64,000 bases of DNA. Source: Opitutaceae bacterium. GTDB lineage: Bacteria; Verrucomicrobiota; Verrucomicrobiia; Opitutales; Opitutaceae. The notes under the pieces were generated by a model, which was not told the origin of the DNA, did not search any database, and was given only the letters and a program-made list of their open reading frames with translations. Positions 54,374-61,549 of the stretch are shown piece after piece. Position 1 is the stretch's first letter. Each line of letters opens with the position of its first letter. The position numbers and the translations under genes are program-made. Location of the stretch: NCBI GenBank assembly GCA_019634615.1, contig JAHCAZ010000020.1, forward strand, positions 1-64,000, written 5' to 3'.

Positions 54374-55726
54374 TCAGCTCGCGTCGTTCAGGCGGTTGTA
54401 CGAGACTTTCGCGCGGACCGGGGTCTGCACGTGGCGCTCGACGACCGGGCGCGGCGAGCCGCCGTTCGCCTCGCCCCAGATGAGCGTGACCTCGGAGCCG
54501 TCGGCGATGTGCTCGTCGAGCATGGCCAGCGAGAACCAGCCCTTCACGTTGACGGTGTAGACCGTGTACGTGGAGAGGCCCACCAGCTTGTCGCCGACCA
54601 GCACCTGGTCGAAGGGCAGGATCGCGTAGTAGGCGTTCGGCATCTCCATGTACTTGTAGCGTTCGCCCTCGCCGAACTGGCTGGCGAAGATCTTCAGCGA
54701 GTCCTCCTTGCTCCAGCGCAGCCAGACCTTGCGGCGGTGCGGCTGGGTCGCGAGCTTCTCGAGCGCCTCGCGGCCGATGAAATCGTGGTCGAACTTCACG
54801 TGGCGGCCGTAGCCGAGGTCCCACGGCGTCTGGTAGTAATCCTCGATGTTGGCCGAGGCGAAGCTGCCGCCAAGCGAGGCGTTGGCCTCGAAGCCGGTGG
54901 CCGGGAGCCATTCACGGTAGGGCTTCATCTTGTCGCCGTGGTAGATGGCGGGCATCGGCGACGGGATCCAGCCGCTCTCGGGCGATACCGTCGAGTACGA
55001 GCGGCTGCCGCCCTGCACCAGGCCGAACTTCTGGCCCGCCTTGAGGATGGCCTCGCGGACAACGTCACCGTCCTCCGCCGGGCCGTGCAGCTCGAGGCCG
55101 CCCATGCGCGACATGCTGTGGTTGAGCGCGCGCACGCGGCGGCCGGCGATCTTGAGGTCGCCGAGGTTGAAGAACGGGATCTCGGGGAACTGCCCCTCGT
55201 GCACGCTCTTGATGAGATCGAGCGCGTTGGGTCCCTGGATCTGGTAGCGGTAGATGAGGCGGCGGCCCTGGTTGGCGACCGTGCGCTCGTCGCGGGTGAC
55301 CTTCACGTCGTAGCCGCCCTTGATGGCGTTGTACTCGACCCAGTTCGGCACGGAAGGACGGCCGACGACGCTGACCTTGTTCTCGGCGTGGCCGAAGAGG
55401 ATGGCGTCGCCGATGACATGGCCCTCGTGGTTGCAGGTGACGATCTGCTTGGCCTTGTTGGGGCCGAAATTCTTCATCGTGTTCACGGCCACGTCGGAGA
55501 GCAGGCGCATGACGTCCGGGCCCTCGAAATAGACGTCCTTCATGTGGAAGGACTGGTCGAAGAAGACGACCGTGTTCTGCCAGGCGGCCTGCTCGTCGCG
55601 CCAGTTGGAATATTCCGGCTTGTCGGGGAACTGATAACCGCCGACGGGGGCGTGGCGCAGCATTTCAACGGCGCTGCCGTAGTGCTGGAGTTTGGCTTGG
55701 AGCGTGGAGGGTGTGGGTGTGTTCAT
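54374..55726 (-). CDS. LigM-like tetrahydrofolate-dependent O-demethylase (GcvT family)
   Basis: 450-residue GcvT-family methyltransferase closely resembling Sphingomonad LigM/DesA-type vanillate/syringate O-demethylases, which move a methyl from an aryl methoxyl group to THF. Matching segments: SNWRDEQAAWQNTVVFFDQS, VGRPSVPNW, GGSRSYSTVSPESGWIPSPM and ANIEDYYQTPWDLGYG. The catalytic Tyr of LigM (Tyr247 as I recall) aligns with the Tyr of SRSYS, and the Arg of VGR is kept. The position of LigM Tyr31 is Phe (GGYQFP), so substrate may differ. DmdA-type or plain aminomethyltransferase activity is possible but the pattern is nearer LigM. Operon context supports methyl transfer. Confidence 0.82.
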   Translation of the reverse strand: MNTPTPSTLQAKLQHYGSAVEMLRHAPVGGYQFPDKPEYSNWRDEQAAWQNTVVFFDQSFHMKDVYFEGPDVMRLLSDVAVNTMKNFGPNKAKQIVTCNHEGHVIGDAILFGHAENKVSVVGRPSVPNWVEYNAIKGGYDVKVTRDERTVANQGRRLIYRYQIQGPNALDLIKSVHEGQFPEIPFFNLGDLKIAGRRVRALNHSMSRMGGLELHGPAEDGDVVREAILKAGQKFGLVQGGSRSYSTVSPESGWIPSPMPAIYHGDKMKPYREWLPATGFEANASLGGSFASANIEDYYQTPWDLGYGRHVKFDHDFIGREALEKLATQPHRRKVWLRWSKEDSLKIFASQFGEGERYKYMEMPNAYYAILPFDQVLVGDKLVGLSTYTVYTVNVKGWFSLAMLDEHIADGSEVTLIWGEANGGSPRPVVERHVQTPVRAKVSYNRLNDAS

Positions 55727-55749
55727 GGTTAAAAGAGACTCTGCGTTAG

Positions 55750-55823
55750 GAATGTGGAAATCAGGAAAACGGGAACCGGACTTGGCCTGACCTCATTTTC
55801 CAGCGTTCCTGAGTTCCACATTT
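55750..55823. repeat. Inverted repeat GAATGTGGAAATCAGGAA
   Basis: GAATGTGGAAATCAGGAA (55750-55767) faces TTCCTGAGTTCCACATTT (55806-55823), 16 of 18 pairs. It sits within the operon between the LigM-like and MetF-MetV genes, so it would form a hairpin in the polycistronic transcript. Confidence 0.75.
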
Positions 55824-55846
55824 CGTGTGGTTCGGGGTTCCTGGCT

Positions 55847-57421
55847 TTACGGGATTTTCGGGGGAATGGCGGTACGGTTGGCGAGGTGGTCGCGGCCGAG
55901 CCAGGTGTTGGCCCAGCTGGAGGTGCCGCGGAGTTTCTGGTCCTGGAGGACGGGGGTGTGGGCGAGGAGCTCCTCCTCGCGGCCCTCGTGCTTGAGGCGG
56001 TCGTAGGCGCGGGACCAGATGCACTCGAATTCCTCGACCTCGCACTTGCCGTCGCGCGTGCCGCCGCAGGGGCCATTGCGCTGGTTCTTGGCGCAGGAGG
56101 ACTCAGGGCAGAGGAAGGCGATGTCGGGCAGCGAGCAGTCGCCGCAGTCCTTGCAGCCGAACATCAGGCTCTTGCCGAGGTGCTCGACGGCGTGCATCCC
56201 CGGCGGACCCTGCATCGGATCCTGGGCGCTCGCGCAGAGCTTCGCCCCGAGGTTCCACAGGCCCTTGCCCGGCGTGAACATGAGGTCGTGGGTGAACTTC
56301 GAGAAACGATAGGTGAACGTGACATTGCGCGTCGCGGGCCGCGTGCGCAGCGAGGCGACGTAATCCGGGTGCAGTTCCTCCGGGTTGGCGAGGCCGGTGG
56401 CGGGGTCCTCGGCGAAATGGAAAAACTCGCCAGGGCGCGAGAAGCGGATCTCGCGGGCGAACTGCTTCCAGTCGTCGGGCGCGAAGCTGCGCTCGAGGTC
56501 GAGGATGCGCTCGACCTCGGCCAGCGTGTGCACGCCGCCGATGTAGCCGCCGCGGTAGCCGAGGCCGCGATAGATGGCGACCTGCTTGGCGGCGAGCTCG
56601 AGGAAGAAGGCCTTGCCCTTGTCGGGGCTCGCGCCCTGGCGCTCGCAGACGGCGGCGAGCTCGTCGGAGAGGCTGACGCCGGGGATGCGCTGGGCGCGGA
56701 AGACCTTCGCGACGCCCGGCGTGAGCACATAGACGTTGCCGATGAGCGGCACGGCTCCGTGGCCGCGGCGCCGGAACCAGGCGATGAGCTCGTGGGCCTT
56801 GCGGGAGTCGTAGCCGATCTGGTTGATGAACCAGCGCGCGCCGGCGGCGATCTTGCGCTCGGCCTTGAGGAGCTGCGGGATGACCTCGTTCTCGTGGAGC
56901 TTGAAGTTGGTGACGACCGCGCCCGGGTAGAACGACACCGGGGCGAGGTGCGCCGGCTGCTTCGCGCCGGGGCGGGTGATGTCGAGGCCCGCGCCGAGCC
57001 GGCCGAGGAGGGTCAGGAGGCCGACCGAGTCGATGTCGAACACGGGCTTCGCGCCGCCGTTGACGCCCACGCCGGCGTTGTCGCCGCTCAGGACGAGGAG
57101 GTTGCGAAATCCCTGATCGGCGAGGTGCCAGGCCTCGCTCTCGAGGGCGTTGCGGTTGAAATCCTTGCAGGAAAGATGGATCACGGTCTCGCGACCGGCA
57201 TCGCGCAGCGGACGCGCGAGCGCGAGCGGCGCGAGCATCGGGTTGCCGCCGGCGTTGTCGGTGATCGAGACCCAGTCGATGCGATTGCAGCCCGCGAGAT
57301 CGCGGCCGAAAGCCACGGTCTTCGCGGCGCGTGGCTCCACCGTGGTGCCGCGCGTCGAGACGAGTTCGACGCCGAGAAGGAAATCAGCGGAGGATTCGAG
57401 CCGGGTCTGCAGGGAGATCAT
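55847..57421 (-). CDS. metF: Methylenetetrahydrofolate reductase fused to MetV-type zinc/Fe-S C-terminal domain
   Basis: 524 residues. The N-terminal MetF barrel (about 1-290) has VSITDNAGGNPML, HLSCKDFNRN and LVLSGDNAG, typical of MetF. The C-terminal region (about 345-524) is the MetV-like domain with CKDCGDCSLPDIAFLCPESS, CAKNQRNGPCGGTRDGKCEV and more Cys, a likely Fe-S or zinc platform. Such MetF-MetV arrangements occur in acetogens and other anaerobes using methyl-THF reduction. Here it lies between URO-D-like and LigM-like genes, placing methylene/methyl-THF interconversion next to methyl transfer. Confidence 0.9.
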   Translation of the reverse strand: MISLQTRLESSADFLLGVELVSTRGTTVEPRAAKTVAFGRDLAGCNRIDWVSITDNAGGNPMLAPLALARPLRDAGRETVIHLSCKDFNRNALESEAWHLADQGFRNLLVLSGDNAGVGVNGGAKPVFDIDSVGLLTLLGRLGAGLDITRPGAKQPAHLAPVSFYPGAVVTNFKLHENEVIPQLLKAERKIAAGARWFINQIGYDSRKAHELIAWFRRRGHGAVPLIGNVYVLTPGVAKVFRAQRIPGVSLSDELAAVCERQGASPDKGKAFFLELAAKQVAIYRGLGYRGGYIGGVHTLAEVERILDLERSFAPDDWKQFAREIRFSRPGEFFHFAEDPATGLANPEELHPDYVASLRTRPATRNVTFTYRFSKFTHDLMFTPGKGLWNLGAKLCASAQDPMQGPPGMHAVEHLGKSLMFGCKDCGDCSLPDIAFLCPESSCAKNQRNGPCGGTRDGKCEVEEFECIWSRAYDRLKHEGREEELLAHTPVLQDQKLRGTSSWANTWLGRDHLANRTAIPPKIP

Positions 57422-57454
57422 TGGGGTGTGGCGGAAAACGAAACACCGGCCGGC

Positions 57455-58516
57455 TCAAGCCGACCCGGCCTCGCGGCAGGCGCGCTGCACGGCGAGGACA
57501 TTCTCGGTCGGGGTGCCGAAGGGGATCACCGCGGTGCCCATCATGAAACCGGGCAGGTCGCGGCCGCGCGCGATCTCGCGGGCGGCGGCAGCGTGGATCT
57601 CGTCGGGCGTGCCGCTTTGCAGGAACCGGGGTGACAGGTTGCGGCGCAGGGCCTTCTTCGCGTCACGGCAGACGGCGGCCCAATGGTCGAAGTCGGCGGT
57701 GAAGTCGCAGAGCAGGTTGTTGCAGCCAGTGCGGGCGAGGAGCCCCGCGATCTTCGTCGTGTTGCCGCCGATGACGAGCGGCACGTCGCGCACGCCCTGG
57801 CTCGCGGCCCACGCGGCGAGTTCCTGCATGCCGGGCAGGACAAACTCCTCGAACATCGCGGGCGAGAGCAGCTCGGGCGAGGCCTGGGAATCGAACACGA
57901 TCAGCTCGGCCCCGGCGTCGATGTAGCCGCGGGCGTACTCGCGGATGATGCGGCCGGCATAGCCGAGGAGCTGCTGCACCCACTCGGGTTGATCCATGCA
58001 GGCCATGAATAGGGCCTCGGCGCCGACCAGGTTGGTCGCGAGCGAGAATGGGCCCGAGACCGCGCCGCGGAGCCAATAATCGTCACCCAGCTCCCGTCGC
58101 ACCCGGCGCGCGGCCTCGAGGTTGACCGGCATGCGCCCGGCCTTGAGCGGGTTCGGCACCTTCGCCTGGGTAAGGTCATCGCCCACTTGGACAATGTGGT
58201 GACCGGGCTTGATGCCGGGGATGCTCGCGTCGTTGCCCTCGTAGTAGGTCACCGTGCAGCCCACGGCCTCGGCCTCGACGTTGTACACGTCAACGCCCAC
58301 CGCGAGCGCGTCGGGGCCGATGGCCTCGAACTCGGCCAGCAGAGCGCGGGTCAGGAGGTCGGCATCGCGCGAGATGGCCGACGGCGTGCTGCCGACAAAC
58401 CAGGCCTTGTGCTCGTAGATCGCCGGCAGAAACAGCGGGGCGGGGCTAACCGCCTCACAACGGAGGACGGATTCCACTGCGGCGCGCGTGGCGACGGGAT
58501 GCTGGAGCCGGGGCAT
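57455..58516 (-). CDS. URO-D family methyltransferase (MtaA/MtbA/MtgA-like)
   Basis: 353 residues of URO-D/corrinoid methyltransferase fold: VGVDVYNVEAEAVGCTVTYY, GIKPGHHIVQ, VSGPFSLATNLVGAEALFM, ELIVFDSQASPELLSPAMFE and LLCDFTADFDHWA. The His/Cys/Glu zinc site of MtaA-type enzymes is only partly evident (a Cys in LLCDF), so true methyl-corrinoid:THF transferase activity is inferred from operon position. It is the first gene of the minus-strand operon; the AraC gene is divergent across 106 bases. Haem synthesis is unlikely. Confidence 0.85.
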   Translation of the reverse strand: MPRLQHPVATRAAVESVLRCEAVSPAPLFLPAIYEHKAWFVGSTPSAISRDADLLTRALLAEFEAIGPDALAVGVDVYNVEAEAVGCTVTYYEGNDASIPGIKPGHHIVQVGDDLTQAKVPNPLKAGRMPVNLEAARRVRRELGDDYWLRGAVSGPFSLATNLVGAEALFMACMDQPEWVQQLLGYAGRIIREYARGYIDAGAELIVFDSQASPELLSPAMFEEFVLPGMQELAAWAASQGVRDVPLVIGGNTTKIAGLLARTGCNNLLCDFTADFDHWAAVCRDAKKALRRNLSPRFLQSGTPDEIHAAAAREIARGRDLPGFMMGTAVIPFGTPTENVLAVQRACREAGSA

Positions 58517-58622
58517 GGGCGAATCGGGTTGGGCAAACGGGAGATCACCCTAGCGGAAACGACGTCCGCCGTCTTGGCTTTTCGGGCTTGGCGGGATTGG
58601 CAGATCGGGCACTTTGGTTGTC
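58517..58622. promoter_or_regulatory. Divergent control region between methyl-transfer operon and AraC gene
   Basis: A 106-base gap. Three TTGGC words recur at 58574-58578, 58588-58592 and 58597-58601, spaced 14 and 9 bases, a possible AraC-family direct-repeat site. No clear -10/-35 pair was found by eye. Confidence 0.45.
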
Positions 58623-59459
58623 ATGCCGGTTCTTCGCCCCATCCTCGTCCGCCTGCCGCCCGGCGGCGTGGCGTTCGCCGAGAGCGTGCATGGCCCGGGA
58701 TTCCGCATGGCCGAGCGGGCGGACGCCTTCCACAAGCTGATCTACGTCCTGCAGGGCAGCGTGGAATTGATCCCCACCGAGTTCGGTCGCCCCCTGGCCG
58801 CCCGGTCGGGCGAGGTCCTCTGCGTCGCCGCGGGCGTCCGGCACCGGATCGCCGACCGCGAGCCCCCCACCCTCCTGCTGCTGTGCTTCGCGACGGAGCT
58901 GCTCGAGCGCGATGCCCCCCTGCAGAAACTCTGGGCCAGCCTCACGCCCGGCCGCGCGGCCGTGCGCGCCGGGGGGGCCTGGGGACCGCGGTTCGAGGGC
59001 CTCTGGCGGGCGGGCATCGCCGAGCAGGCCGGCGACCGGGCCGGGCGGGACGTGGCCTTGCGCGCCGCGGCCGAGAACATTTTGGTCGCCGTCGCCCGCG
59101 CCCCGGCGGAGGCGCTGGAGGACGCCGCCACCCAACGGATCACGGCCGTCGTGCGCGAGCTGGCCGGCACGTTCTACGAGCCTTGGAGCCTCGAGCGCGC
59201 CTGCCGCCGCGCCGGCATGTCGCGCCGGCATTTCAGCAAGCTGTTCCGGGCGCAGACCGGCCGGACCTTCCTCGACCACCTCACCGTCCTGCGGCTCGAG
59301 CATGCCGCCGCCCTGCTGCGCGAGAACCGCCACTCGATCGTCGGCGCCGCGTTCTCCTGCGGCTACGGCGACCTCTCCCACTTCTACCGCCTCTTCAAGG
59401 CCCACTTCGGCGAGCCCCCGCGAACCTGGCTGCAGCGCAGCCGATCCGCCAAACCGTGA
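58623..59459 (+). CDS. AraC-family transcriptional regulator
   Basis: 278 residues with an N-terminal cupin-like ligand domain (about 5-110, FHKLIYVLQGSVELIPTEFG) and a C-terminal double helix-turn-helix (about 175-270): WSLERACRRAGMSRRHFSKL and SHFYRLFKAHFGEPPRTW. It probably controls the divergent operon and may sense a methoxylated aromatic or similar inducer; that is inference. The stop codon abuts the repeat element beginning at 59459. Confidence 0.9.
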   Translation: MPVLRPILVRLPPGGVAFAESVHGPGFRMAERADAFHKLIYVLQGSVELIPTEFGRPLAARSGEVLCVAAGVRHRIADREPPTLLLLCFATELLERDAPLQKLWASLTPGRAAVRAGGAWGPRFEGLWRAGIAEQAGDRAGRDVALRAAAENILVAVARAPAEALEDAATQRITAVVRELAGTFYEPWSLERACRRAGMSRRHFSKLFRAQTGRTFLDHLTVLRLEHAAALLRENRHSIVGAAFSCGYGDLSHFYRLFKAHFGEPPRTWLQRSRSAKP

Positions 59460-59624
59460 CCACGGATTTCACGGATATGGCGCGGGGCGCTTTTCTTGAT
59501 GGCCACAAGAGGCGCAAAAGGCACGAAAACCATAAAGAACTGAGGTCATCTTGTGCCTCTTTTGCCTTATGTGGCCATCGCCTCGGCAACGTAATCCATC
59601 CGTGCAATCCGTGAAATCCGTGGT
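59459..59624. repeat. Nested inverted repeat (ATCCGTGAAATCCGTGG outer, GGCCACAAGAGGC inner)
   Basis: The outer arms ACCACGGATTTCACGGAT (59459-59476) and ATCCGTGAAATCCGTGGT (59607-59624) are perfect 18-base complements. Inner arms GGCCACAAGAGGCGCAAAAG then GCAC (59501-59524) and GTGCCTCTTTTGCCTTATGT then GGCC (59553-59576) nearly match. The left arm shares a base with the AraC stop codon. Confidence 0.92.
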
Positions 59625-59651
59625 TCAATTTCTGCCGCCCTCCCTCTCCCC

Positions 59652-60455
59652 ATGAAGATCATCCGCCACCTCACTCCGACCGGACCGGCCTACGCGGCCC
59701 TGCAACCTGACGGCTCGGCCCGGGCCATCGCCGGCGACATCTACGGCGCGCCCCGCGTGACCGACCAGGTCGTAAAGCCCGGCAAGCTCCTCGCGCCCAT
59801 CGTCCCGACGCAGATTCTCTGCATCGGCCTGAACTACCGGCAGCACGCCGCGGAGTCCGGCGCCAAGGTGCCGGAGCGCCCCGTCCTCTTCGTCAAGGGC
59901 ATCAACACCCTGCAGAACCCCGGCGACCCGATCCTCATCCCGCAGCACCTGCGCAGCGACGAGGTGGACTACGAGTGCGAGCTCGCCGTCGTCATCGGCA
60001 AGGCCGGCAAGAACATCCCGCGGGCCAAGGCCCTCGAACACGTCCTCGGCTACACGTGCGCCAACGACGTCTCCGCCCGCGACCACCAGATCAAGCTCGG
60101 CGGCGGCCAGTGGTGCCGCGGCAAGTTCTTCGACACGTTCGCCCCGCTCGGGCCCTGCCTCGTCACCCCCGAGGACATCCCGAATCCCAACACCCTCAAG
60201 ATCGCCACGATCCTCAACGGCAAGCGCGTGCAGGATTGGACCACGAGCGACATGATCTTCGACGTGCCGACGATCATCGAGTACCTGAGCGGCAGCACGA
60301 CGCTCGTCCCCGGCACCGTGATCCTCACGGGCACGCCCCAAGGCGTCGGCATGGCGGCCAAGCCCACCCCGGTCTGGCTGAAGCCCGGCGACACGGTGAG
60401 CATCGAGATCGAGAAGATCGGCACGCTCACCAACCCGGTGGCGAACGAAGTTTGA
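59652..60455 (+). CDS. Fumarylacetoacetate hydrolase family protein
   Basis: 267 residues of FAH-fold enzyme. LCIGLNYRQHAAESG opens the fold, VDYECELAVVIGK holds metal-binding Glu residues, and YTCANDVSARDHQ and DTFAPLGPCLVTPEDI continue the core. Family members hydrolyse acylpyruvates or similar keto acids or act as decarboxylase/hydratases. It is followed by a bicupin after a repeat, hinting at catabolism of an aromatic or sugar ring product, but no substrate is readable. Confidence 0.93.
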   Translation: MKIIRHLTPTGPAYAALQPDGSARAIAGDIYGAPRVTDQVVKPGKLLAPIVPTQILCIGLNYRQHAAESGAKVPERPVLFVKGINTLQNPGDPILIPQHLRSDEVDYECELAVVIGKAGKNIPRAKALEHVLGYTCANDVSARDHQIKLGGGQWCRGKFFDTFAPLGPCLVTPEDIPNPNTLKIATILNGKRVQDWTTSDMIFDVPTIIEYLSGSTTLVPGTVILTGTPQGVGMAAKPTPVWLKPGDTVSIEIEKIGTLTNPVANEV

Positions 60456-60521
60456 AGCGCGAAGACGCCAAGGTGCAAAGGCTGAGCTAAGAAATTCTCC
60501 TTTGCTCGGGCCTTGGCGCTT
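60455..60521. repeat. Imperfect inverted repeat of AAGCGCGAAGACGCCAAGG words
   Basis: AAGCGCGAAGACGCCAAGGT then GCAAAGG (60455-60481) faces CCTTTGCTCGGGCCTTGGCG then CTT (60499-60521). It begins on the FAH stop codon and fills the leader of the bicupin gene. Confidence 0.72.
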
Positions 60522-60534
60522 TAAGACCTCCCCC

Positions 60535-61542
60535 ATGAAACACATCCACCTCGACCAGATCCCCTGGGGCGAATGGTCGTCACCCGGCGGCAAGTTTCAT
60601 GGCATGGGCAAGGGCGTGTCCGAGGCGCTTGGGGCGGTGCCCAACGCCCTCCTCGCCTCCGGCGGGCATCCCTTCGACCTCGAACTGGGCAGGTTCAGCC
60701 CGGGAAAGTCGGGTTGCCCCTTCCACTCCCACTCCGCCCAGTGGGAGTGTTACTACATCCTGAGCGGCACCGGCACGATGCGGCACGGCAACGAGCGCCG
60801 CGAGGTGCGGGCCGGTGACGTGATGATGCACCCGCCGGGCAACGCCCACCAGTTGATCAACACGGGCACCACGGACCTGCTGTACTACCTCGTGGCGGAC
60901 AATCCGCTGACCGAATACTGGTACTATCCCGACTCCGACAAATGGGGGTTCAAACCCGGTCGCTCCTTTTTCCGCAAGCAGGAGGTGGACTACCATCTGG
61001 GCGAGGAGGATTCGCCGGAGGCGCGCCAAGCACCGGCACCCCGACCGATCCCGCCCGGCCCGTCGGCCACCTTCGTCAACGTCGCTGATCTCGCCTGGGA
61101 AGAGCGGCGTTCACCCAAGGGGAAGTATCACAGTCGTTGCCGCAATCTTTCGCTCGCCCTGGGCGGCACGCGCAACGCCGGCGTGCAGGCCGGCGGCCAT
61201 CCCTTTGACCTCCAGATCCGCCAGATTCCCGCGGGTGCGGCCATCTGCCCCTATCACAGCCACGCGGCCCAGTGGGAACTCTTCGTGTTCACCGCGGGCC
61301 GCGGCGTCGTGCGCACGCCGGAGGGCCTCCTCGCCGTCGGCCCCGGCGACGTCGTGCTGCATCCTCCCGGCGCGCCGCACCAGACGCGGGCCGCCGCCGA
61401 CACCGATCTGGAATGCCTGATCATCGCCGACAATCCGGCGGTGGAGATCTGCCATTACCCCGACAGCGACAAGTGGGGCATGGACCCGGGAAAGACGTAT
61501 TTTCGCATCACCCCCGTCGACTACTTCGCCGACGAGGAGTGA
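60535..61542 (+). CDS. Bicupin protein with two complete metal-binding cupin halves
   Basis: 335 residues as two homologous halves joined by a Pro-rich linker (about 170-185). Each half repeats GGHPFDL, a His-x-His-x4-Glu site (HSHSAQWE; HSHAAQWE), MHPPGNAHQ or LHPPGAPHQ (fourth His) and YPDSDKWG. Both metal sites are therefore intact. The halves differ mainly in loops. Similar bicupins act in sugar or aromatic metabolism; specific activity unknown. ATG follows a repeat and the preceding FAH gene is on the same strand. Confidence 0.86.
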   Translation: MKHIHLDQIPWGEWSSPGGKFHGMGKGVSEALGAVPNALLASGGHPFDLELGRFSPGKSGCPFHSHSAQWECYYILSGTGTMRHGNERREVRAGDVMMHPPGNAHQLINTGTTDLLYYLVADNPLTEYWYYPDSDKWGFKPGRSFFRKQEVDYHLGEEDSPEARQAPAPRPIPPGPSATFVNVADLAWEERRSPKGKYHSRCRNLSLALGGTRNAGVQAGGHPFDLQIRQIPAGAAICPYHSHAAQWELFVFTAGRGVVRTPEGLLAVGPGDVVLHPPGAPHQTRAAADTDLECLIIADNPAVEICHYPDSDKWGMDPGKTYFRITPVDYFADEE

Positions 61543-61549
61543 GAAGCCG

